A stretch of 64,000 nt of DNA. Origin: CAVQGZ01 sp963714455 (lineage in GTDB: Bacteria; Actinomycetota; Actinomycetes; Jiangellales; Jiangellaceae). Positions 58,196 to 64,000 of this stretch are shown here, one piece after another. Location: positions 1 to 64,000 of the forward strand of contig CAVQON010000006.1 in assembly GCA_963714455.1 (NCBI GenBank), given 5' to 3'. The first letter of the stretch is position 1. The number at the start of each line of letters is the position of its first letter. The position numbers and the translations under genes are program-made. The notes under the pieces are model-generated. The model searched no databases, was not told the DNA's origin, and worked only from the letters and a program-made list of their open reading frames with translations.

Positions 58196-59650
58196 GTGAG
58201 CCCCGCCGGTGCACCCTTGGTCGCGGGACACGTCCGCTACGGCACCCGAGCCGGTTGGGGCCTGCTGCTGGCTGTGGTGACCGGGAGCGCGATCGCCTTC
58301 CTCGACGCCACCGTGGTCAATGTCGCGCTGCCCACGATCGGGGCGGATCTCGACGCTACCTTCGCCGAGCTGCAGTGGGTCGTGACCGGGTACACGCTCA
58401 CCCTGGCGGCGTTCATCATGGTGAGCGGCTCGCTGGCGGACCGGTTGGGGCGCCGCCGGGTGTACGTGTGGGGAATCGTGGCGTTCGCGGTCACGTCCGC
58501 GCTGTGCGCGGCGGCACCCACTGTCGAGGTCCTCATCGGTGCCCGCGTGCTGCAGGGTGTCGCCGGTGCCCTGGTGACGCCCGGCTCCCTGGCCATCATC
58601 CAGTCCAGCTTCGTCCGTGAAGACCGCGGGCGGGCGATCGGCATGTGGGCGGGCATCGTGGGCCTGGCCCCGGCTGTCGGGCCCCCACTCGGCGGATGGC
58701 TCACCGAGGTCAACTGGCGATGGGTGTTCTTGATCAACGTCCCTGTCGCTGCTGCCGCGCTGGTGCTGACCTCCCGGTTCGTCCCGGAGAGCACTGACCC
58801 GTCGGCGCAGAGGCACATGGACTGGCCGGGGGCACTGCTCGCCGTGCTGGCCCTCGGCGCGTTGACGACCAGCCTGGTGTTTGCCGGCGGGGAGGGGACG
58901 TCCAGTGATCCGCTCGTCGTTGCTGGCGCTGCCGTCGCGGCCGTACTCGCCGGCGTCGCCTTTGTCTGGTGGGAGGCCCACGCGCCCGCGCCGATGCTTC
59001 CTCTCGGGCTGTTCGGCAACCGCACGTTCGCCGTCACCAACCTGGTCACCCTCGGTGCATACGCGGCACTGAGCGGCATGCTGTTCTTCCTCGTCATCCA
59101 GCTGCAGACGTCGCTGGGCTACCGTCCAGTCGCGGCAGGGCTGGCCAGCCTGCCCATCCCGATCGTTCTACTGCTGTTCTCCGCACGGGCCGGCGCACTG
59201 CCCGAGCGGGTCGGGCCACGCCTGCCCCTTGTCACGGGCCCACTGATCGCGGCCGTCGGTGTGGCGTGGCTGGCCACGATCGACAGCGACACCTCATACC
59301 TGACCGGGGTGCTGCCAGGCTTGCTCGTCTTCGCCACCGGGCTGGTCATCCTGGTGGCGCCACTGACCACCACGGTGCTCGCGGCCGCGCCAGACCGGCT
59401 CGCGGGCACAGCGAGCGGGGTGAACAACGCGATCAGCCGAACTGGAGGACTCATCGCCATCGCCGCGCTTCCGACCGTCGTGGGTCTGTCCGGCGAGGAC
59501 TACGCCGACCCGACCGCACTGACGGCCGGGTTCGCGCCGGCCATGCTCATCTGCGCAGGTCTGCTGGCCGTCTCCGGCCTTGCTGCGCTGGCCATCCCCA
59601 ACACCCTCGACGAATGCCTCCCCGACGATCAAGCTCCCGATCCGGCGTGA
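58196..59650 (+). CDS. MFS transporter, DHA2 (14-TM drug:H+ antiporter) family
   Basis: 484 residues from GTG 58196. Motif A-like SLADRLGRRRVYVWGIVAF, motif C in LAPAVGPPLGGWL and FLDATVVNVALPTIGADLDA are DHA2 hallmarks; about 14 helices fit the length. Likely exports a toxic or self-made compound. No adjacent regulator, so its substrate cannot be guessed. Divides the lipoprotein/hydrolase block from the ABC-DesKR operon. Confidence 0.88.
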   Translation: MSPAGAPLVAGHVRYGTRAGWGLLLAVVTGSAIAFLDATVVNVALPTIGADLDATFAELQWVVTGYTLTLAAFIMVSGSLADRLGRRRVYVWGIVAFAVTSALCAAAPTVEVLIGARVLQGVAGALVTPGSLAIIQSSFVREDRGRAIGMWAGIVGLAPAVGPPLGGWLTEVNWRWVFLINVPVAAAALVLTSRFVPESTDPSAQRHMDWPGALLAVLALGALTTSLVFAGGEGTSSDPLVVAGAAVAAVLAGVAFVWWEAHAPAPMLPLGLFGNRTFAVTNLVTLGAYAALSGMLFFLVIQLQTSLGYRPVAAGLASLPIPIVLLLFSARAGALPERVGPRLPLVTGPLIAAVGVAWLATIDSDTSYLTGVLPGLLVFATGLVILVAPLTTTVLAAAPDRLAGTASGVNNAISRTGGLIAIAALPTVVGLSGEDYADPTALTAGFAPAMLICAGLLAVSGLAALAIPNTLDECLPDDQAPDPA

Positions 59651-59794
59651 CCGGCTCGTAGGGGCCGCCGCCTCCTTCTGGGCGCCAGCGAAGCTGGTGA
59701 GGCACGGCTGGCTGTCATCGAGGTACGTCGGCGGGCGGCGAAGTGGGTCATCACAGCGCGCGGCCGCACTGTTGGTGATGAGGGAGCTACGGCG

Positions 59795-60508
59795 TCACGG
59801 GGTGGTGCGCGGGTGTGGCCCGGAGCTGGGGCCTTGGAGCCATTCGATGCGGAAGCGGGCGTAGAAGGCGCAGGCGAAGATGATGGCGGCCATGACCGGC
59901 CAGCCGATGAGTCCGCGGGCTTCGACGAACTCGAGCGCGGTGGCGTGCTGGAGGTGCCATGCCTCCCCGCCGGAGACGGCGAGCTCGGCGACTGCCCAGA
60001 CGGCGGTGACGTGGGCGCTGATGCGTCGGTAGGTGGGGTTGGCCGTGGTGGTGGGCCGGAGGCGGCCGCGCATCAGTATCGGGAGCAGGTAGGCCGCGAG
60101 TGGTGTGCGGGTGAACGAGGTGGCCAGCACGGCTACGGCGACGGTCATGCTGGCGGCGACGCTGATGCCGAAGAAGACCTGGTGCGAGCCGGTGAGTGCG
60201 CCGGCGGCGCCGCGGATGAGGACGTAGCCGAGCAGGCCGAGCGCCAGCCAGCCGATCTGCTGCCCGCGGCGTCGCCGCGCCAGGGTCACCAGGACCGCCG
60301 CGGCGGTCGACGCGAGCATGCCTGCGACGAGGCCCCAGGCGGCGTTGGCCAGCAGGAAGACCGCCACCGGCGCGACGGATCCCACGAGGTTGGCCGGTGT
60401 CGGTGGCCGGGTGGGCAGCACGCGAGTGACGGACCGGCCGGCCACGCTCGGGGTTGCTGGGTGCCAGACCCGGATCACGCTGTTCTCGGCCACGGGTGTG
60501 CGCGTCAT
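59795..60508 (-). CDS. DUF3159-like membrane protein
   Basis: 237 residues with about six transmembrane helices; GLVAGMLASTAAAVLVTLAR, then QVFFGISVAASMTVAVAVLA and FTRTPLAAYLLPILM look like DUF3159 proteins. It is the last gene of the ABC-DesKR operon direction, 98 bases beyond the regulator, and may or may not be cotranscribed. Function unknown. Confidence 0.65.
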   Translation of the reverse strand: MTRTPVAENSVIRVWHPATPSVAGRSVTRVLPTRPPTPANLVGSVAPVAVFLLANAAWGLVAGMLASTAAAVLVTLARRRRGQQIGWLALGLLGYVLIRGAAGALTGSHQVFFGISVAASMTVAVAVLATSFTRTPLAAYLLPILMRGRLRPTTTANPTYRRISAHVTAVWAVAELAVSGGEAWHLQHATALEFVEARGLIGWPVMAAIIFACAFYARFRIEWLQGPSSGPHPRTTP

Positions 60509-60606
60509 GCATCCAGCGTCGCGCCGAGGACGGGGCCGAGGTAGTGCATCGCATCACCACCGGGGCATGACGATCGTCATCCGGCGAGGTGCGGCGGTCG
60601 GCGGTG

Positions 60607-61212
60607 TCAGAGCCAGCCGCGGTCGCGGGCGAGACGCGCTGCTGCGGTGCGGTTGCTGGCGCCGAGCTTGCCGATGGCCTCGGACAGGTAGTTGCGCACG
60701 GTGCCGTCGGACAGGTGCAGGCGGGCGGCGATGTCGGCGTTGGACAGGCCGTCGCCGGCCAGGCGCAGCACCTGGCGTTCCCGGTCGGTGAGCGGGTCGG
60801 CCTCGGCCCAGGCGTCGGCGGCGAGGGTGGGGTCGACGGCACGCCCACCGTGGTGGACGGTGCGGATGGCGTCGGCGAGGGTGGCCGACGGGGCGTCCTT
60901 GAGCAGGTAGCCGCCGACGCCGGCGTCCAGGGCGCGGCGAAGGTACCCGCTGCGGGCGAAGGTGGTGAGGATGACGACCCGGGTGCCCAACCCGCGCCGG
61001 CGGATCTCCGCGGCGACGTCCAGACCGCTCTGCCCGGGCATCTCGATGTCGGTGAGCAGGATGTCCGGCCTCAGCGTCTGGACCAGGCGCAGCGCCTCGT
61101 CACCATCCGCGGCCGTGCCGACGACGGTGATGTCGGGTTCGAGCCCGAGCAGGCTGCCCAGGGCGCCGAGAACCATCCGCTGATCCTCTGCGAGCAGGAC
61201 GGTGATGCTCAC
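60607..61212 (-). CDS. NarL-family response regulator (DesR-like)
   Basis: 201 residues. Receiver VLLAEDQRMVLGALGSLLGL with phospho-Asp in LLTDIEMPG and K in YLLKDAPS; LuxR-type HTH LTDRERQVLRLAGDGLSNAD followed by LSDGTVRNYLSEAIGKLG. The start overlaps the kinase stop by 4 bases. Pairs with the upstream histidine kinase; the likely target is the ABC exporter operon itself. Confidence 0.92.
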   Translation of the reverse strand: MSITVLLAEDQRMVLGALGSLLGLEPDITVVGTAADGDEALRLVQTLRPDILLTDIEMPGQSGLDVAAEIRRRGLGTRVVILTTFARSGYLRRALDAGVGGYLLKDAPSATLADAIRTVHHGGRAVDPTLAADAWAEADPLTDRERQVLRLAGDGLSNADIAARLHLSDGTVRNYLSEAIGKLGASNRTAAARLARDRGWL

Positions 61213-62336
61213 GGCTGGACCACCGGGCTGGGCGCTTCCGTTGTCGCCGGAGTCCGAGGCAAGGTGACGCGCACCGTGGTGCCTGGTCGCTCGCCGCCGA
61301 ACGTGCCGGTGTGGCGGCTGACGTGGCCCCCGAGAGCCGTGGCGCGTTCACGCATCCCGGCCAGGCCGGAGCCGTCTGGCCCACGGCTGCCGCGCCCGTC
61401 GTCGCCGACCTCGAGCGTCACCTCGTCTGCGGTGGCGCCTGCGCGGATCGTGGCGTGGTGGGCGTCGGCGTGGCGAAGCACGTTGGTGACGGCTTCGCGC
61501 AGGGCCAGTGCCAGGGCTGCCTCGTGCTCAGCGGGAAGGACGGGCACGTCGATCGTGGCCTGCAGGTCGACGCCGGCGGCCGCGAGAGCCCGTCGGGCGT
61601 TCACCAGCTCTGCGCCCAGCCCCTTGGCGCGGTAGCCGGCCACGGCGGAGCGCACCTCGGCCAGGGCGGTGCGGGCGGTCTGTTCCACTTCGCGTACCTC
61701 CTGCTCGGCCCGCTGCGGGTCGGTGTGGATGAGTCGCCTGGCGAGCTCGGACTTCAGCACGACCACCGACAGGGTGTGGCCGAGCAGGTCGTGCAGGTCG
61801 CGGGCGATCCGTTCGCGCTCCGCGATCGTGGCGAGCCGCTCGATCTCTTCGTCCGCGCGTCGCAGCTGGGCCTGGGTGCGCTCTCGTTCGCCGTCGATGA
61901 TCCCGACTGCCCCGATCACCAGGACGAACACGATGACCGGCACGACGGCGGCGAGTCGCCACGGCATCGGGATCGAGGAGATCAGGAACATCACGCCGGA
62001 GAGACCGGCCAGCATCACTACCACCACACCAGCCCGCCTGACCGGGAAGAGACGCCCGGCGAGGGCGGCGGCGTAGACGACGAACACGCCCGCCCCGGCG
62101 TTGACCGCTGACCCCACGACACCCAGACCAGCCATCCCGGCCAGCAGCACCATCAGGCGTCGCTGGTCGCGCTCGGCCAGGCTGGCCCGGTACAGCGGCA
62201 GGAAGACCGCGACCATCACACCCGTCGCGACCCAGTCCAGGGCGGTCGTGTCCGGGTCGAAGACCGGCTGGAAGACCAGCGCACCGAGGTAGACCAGCCA
62301 CAGGTAGGGCGCGTAGCGCGTCATGGGGTGCTTCAC
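61209..62336 (-). CDS. Sensor histidine kinase (DesK-like)
   Basis: 375 residues. Five or so N-terminal transmembrane helices (residues 10-150) with a short coiled link, then HisKA_3 ERIARDLHDLLGHTLSVVVL (phospho-His) and HATPase with GDDGRGSRGPDGSGLAGMRE. This layout is the membrane-sensing DesK type, often for lipid-fluidity or envelope stress. It lies 13 bases after the permease gene and overlaps the regulator. Confidence 0.9.
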   Translation of the reverse strand: MKHPMTRYAPYLWLVYLGALVFQPVFDPDTTALDWVATGVMVAVFLPLYRASLAERDQRRLMVLLAGMAGLGVVGSAVNAGAGVFVVYAAALAGRLFPVRRAGVVVVMLAGLSGVMFLISSIPMPWRLAAVVPVIVFVLVIGAVGIIDGERERTQAQLRRADEEIERLATIAERERIARDLHDLLGHTLSVVVLKSELARRLIHTDPQRAEQEVREVEQTARTALAEVRSAVAGYRAKGLGAELVNARRALAAAGVDLQATIDVPVLPAEHEAALALALREAVTNVLRHADAHHATIRAGATADEVTLEVGDDGRGSRGPDGSGLAGMRERATALGGHVSRHTGTFGGERPGTTVRVTLPRTPATTEAPSPVVQP

Positions 62337-62349
62337 CGCGGCCCTCGTC

Positions 62350-63177
62350 TCATCCGTAGGTGCGTCCCTCGTCGCGACGGAACCCCCAGGCTGCCACGAA
62401 GAGGAACAGCATGGTGAACCCCACCACGGCGGCGGCGTGCGCGACCGGCGAGCCGCCCTCGGACGCCCCGATGGTGCCGAGCGCGAGCTGGACGAAATGG
62501 TAGGGCGGCAGTGCGACGGCGACCGACTGCACCACGTCGGGCAGCTGGGAGATCGGGATCCACAGCCCGGACGCGAACGCCATCGGCAGCCACACCAGGT
62601 TCAGCACCGCCGGGGCCGAGTTCGGGCCCACCAGGTAGCCGAACGCCAGGCCCATCGCCGAGAACGGCAGCGCCCCGGCGACCAGCGCCAGTGCCACGGC
62701 CACCCACTGCTCTGGCGCCAGGCGCACTCCGCCCAGGGTCGCAGCGAGGGCGAACATGGCCGCCACGATGATCGAGGCGACAGCCACGCTCATCACCACC
62801 TTGGCGACGAAGTAGGCCAGCGGCGGCATCGGCGCGACCCGCTTCAGGCGCATCCACCCCTGACCCCGCTCCACCGCCACCGACACCCCGAAGCCGAACA
62901 GGGCCGCCCCGATGACGCCGAACGCGCCGTAGGTGACCAGCATGTAGGTGGTCACACCCACGCCGCGAGCCTGCTCGCCGGCGAACGTGATCCCGAAGAT
63001 CACGTAGAACATCAGCGGCAGCGCGACCGTGGTGACGGCGAAGATCGGCAGCCGGATCAGCTTGAGGAACTCCTGCCACGCCTCTGTGCGGTACACGCGC
63101 AGCATCCCGCGGCGGGTGTGCCCGGGCGGCGCTGCGGCAACCGGTTCCGTCTGCGTGGATGTGAGGGTGCTGGTCAT
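62350..63177 (-). CDS. ABC-2 type exporter permease
   Basis: 275 residues, six transmembrane helices with the ABC-2 pattern (LPLMFYVIFGITFAGEQARG; WMRLKRVAPMPPLAYFVAKV; VLNLVWLPMAFASGLWIPIS). Works with the ATPase encoded just upstream; its ATG overlaps the ATPase stop (63174-63177). Typical of DrrB/NatB-like exporters next to DesKR systems. Confidence 0.9.
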   Translation of the reverse strand: MTSTLTSTQTEPVAAAPPGHTRRGMLRVYRTEAWQEFLKLIRLPIFAVTTVALPLMFYVIFGITFAGEQARGVGVTTYMLVTYGAFGVIGAALFGFGVSVAVERGQGWMRLKRVAPMPPLAYFVAKVVMSVAVASIIVAAMFALAATLGGVRLAPEQWVAVALALVAGALPFSAMGLAFGYLVGPNSAPAVLNLVWLPMAFASGLWIPISQLPDVVQSVAVALPPYHFVQLALGTIGASEGGSPVAHAAAVVGFTMLFLFVAAWGFRRDEGRTYG

Positions 63178-64000
63178 GCTGCCTTCTCCGCTCGCTCGGT
63201 CAGGGTGAGGAACGCGTCCTCGAGGGTGGGTTGCTCGACCGTCACGCCGGTCACCGAGTGGTCCCGGTGCAGCAAGTGCCGCAGTACCGGCTCGGGCTCG
63301 CTCACCAGCAGCTCCAGCCGCGTGCCGTCCTGCTGAGCGTGGTGGACGCCGGCCCAGCCGGCGGCCTCTGCCTGCCCGACGCTGGACTCGGCCGTGATAC
63401 GCCGCCCCGGCACGAGCGCCTTGATCTGCGACGGTGAGCCCTCGGCGATCACCCGACCCTCACGCAGCACCACCACGCGGTCGGCCAACGCATCAGCTTC
63501 CTCCAGGTAGTGCGTCGTCAGCACCACCCCCCGTCCAGCGCCGGCAAGGTCGCGCAGCGTCGCCCACAGCGTGCGCCGCACCTCGGCATCCAGGCCGGTG
63601 GTCGGCTCGTCCACGAACACCAGCTCCGGATCCCCACACAACGCGATGCCGAACAACACCCGCCGCTGCTGGCCACCGGACAGCGTCCCGAACAGCCGCC
63701 CCTCCAGCCCGTCCAGGCCGGCGGCCTCCACGACCGAAGAGACGGGCAGCGGGGTCGGGTAGTAGCCGCGGAACGCCGTCAGCAGCTCCCGCACCTTCAG
63801 CGTGTCCGGCACCCCTGAGGACTGCAGCATCACACCCATCCGCTGCCGCGCCGCACGGTCGCGCGGGTCACGCCCGAACAGCCGCGCCGTCCCACTGGTC
63901 GGCGTGGTCAGCCCGGTCAGCATGCCCAACGCCGTCGTCTTGCCCGCGCCGTTCGGGCCGAGCACCGCCAGCAGCTCCCCCGCCCGCACGCTCAAGTCGA
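63174..64000 (-). CDS. ABC transporter ATP-binding protein, 5' end beyond window
   Basis: Open from the right edge to a stop at 63174. The sequence at the edge (DLSVRAGELLAVLGPNGAGK) is already inside the protein, a few residues before Walker A GPNGAGKTT, so the true start lies beyond 64000; TTG 63995 is not a credible start. Signature LSGGQQRRVLFGIALCGDPE and Walker B LVFVDEPTTGLD are intact, and a C-terminal domain follows. First gene of the exporter-DesKR operon. Confidence 0.92.
   Translation of the reverse strand, partial: DLSVRAGELLAVLGPNGAGKTTALGMLTGLTTPTSGTARLFGRDPRDRAARQRMGVMLQSSGVPDTLKVRELLTAFRGYYPTPLPVSSVVEAAGLDGLEGRLFGTLSGGQQRRVLFGIALCGDPELVFVDEPTTGLDAEVRRTLWATLRDLAGAGRGVVLTTHYLEEADALADRVVVLREGRVIAEGSPSQIKALVPGRRITAESSVGQAEAAGWAGVHHAQQDGTRLELLVSEPEPVLRHLLHRDHSVTGVTVEQPTLEDAFLTLTERAEKAA

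Noticed and set aside
63995..64000. TTG start for the ABC ATPase
   Set aside because: It would leave only a few residues before Walker A, shorter than the family N-terminus; the gene simply continues past the window.

Overview
This is a GC-rich (roughly 70%) chromosomal window of an actinobacterium. The evidence is the PimB-type phosphatidylinositol-mannoside mannosyltransferase, a mycothiol-dependent maleylpyruvate-isomerase-family protein, frequent GTG starts, and mycobacterium-like DevR/DevS, Acg and CtpF proteins. Gene sizes and repeat style would fit Micrococcales/Intrasporangiaceae-like genomes, but that is only a guess. I found no rRNA, tRNA, CRISPR array, prophage or intact insertion sequence; apart from a few decayed remnants this is ordinary chromosome.

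Layout. 0-3 kb: a partial CoA-binding protein, a deazaflavin-type nitroreductase, a secreted orphan and two decayed remnants (one a transposase). 3-8.9 kb: cupin, ornithine aminotransferase (rocD), CrtI-like oxidoreductase, Fur-family regulator, SDR and LapA-like membrane protein. 8.9-12.8 kb: a tightly coupled three-gene unit (DUF6421 protein, SDR, threonine aldolase) of unknown purpose. 12.8-18.9 kb: lipoprotein, PPK2, flavodoxin-like reductase, pimB and an acyl-CoA dehydrogenase behind a tandem operator. 18.9-26.8 kb: a frameshifted thioredoxin/NHL protein, mycothiol-type enzyme, GH1 glycosidase and a convergent sugar ABC importer (binding protein plus two permeases, no ATPase). 26.8-30.4 kb: a complete E1alpha-E1beta-E2 branched-chain 2-oxoacid dehydrogenase operon with a CRP-like site upstream.

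30.7-32.0 kb holds the most unusual non-coding structure: seven copies of GATCCACGG/CCGTGGATC arranged as three nested inverted repeats, directly upstream of a DUF559 (Vsr-like nuclease fold) protein with an AbiEi-like N-terminus. 34-38.6 kb and 51.7-55.2 kb look like pieces of a DosR/DevR dormancy regulon: tandem universal stress protein, heme-GAF sensor kinase DevS, regulator DevR, Acg-family nitroreductase, membrane-anchored universal stress protein and CtpF ATPase. Three DosR-box-like palindromes sit in front of these genes. A baeRF-type (ribosome hibernation-like) protein lies between them.

38.6-51.2 kb is a mix of small housekeeping and accessory genes: LMW phosphatase, fructosamine kinase, acyltransferase, methyltransferases, a REC-fused thioredoxin-reductase-like flavoprotein, rhomboid, a PadR/SDR divergent pair and two crotonases. 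55-64 kb has a DUF3558-like lipoprotein, a membrane-anchored S33 peptidase-like hydrolase, an MFS exporter, and an operon on the minus strand of an ABC-2 exporter with a DesK/DesR-type two-component system; its first gene runs off the right edge.
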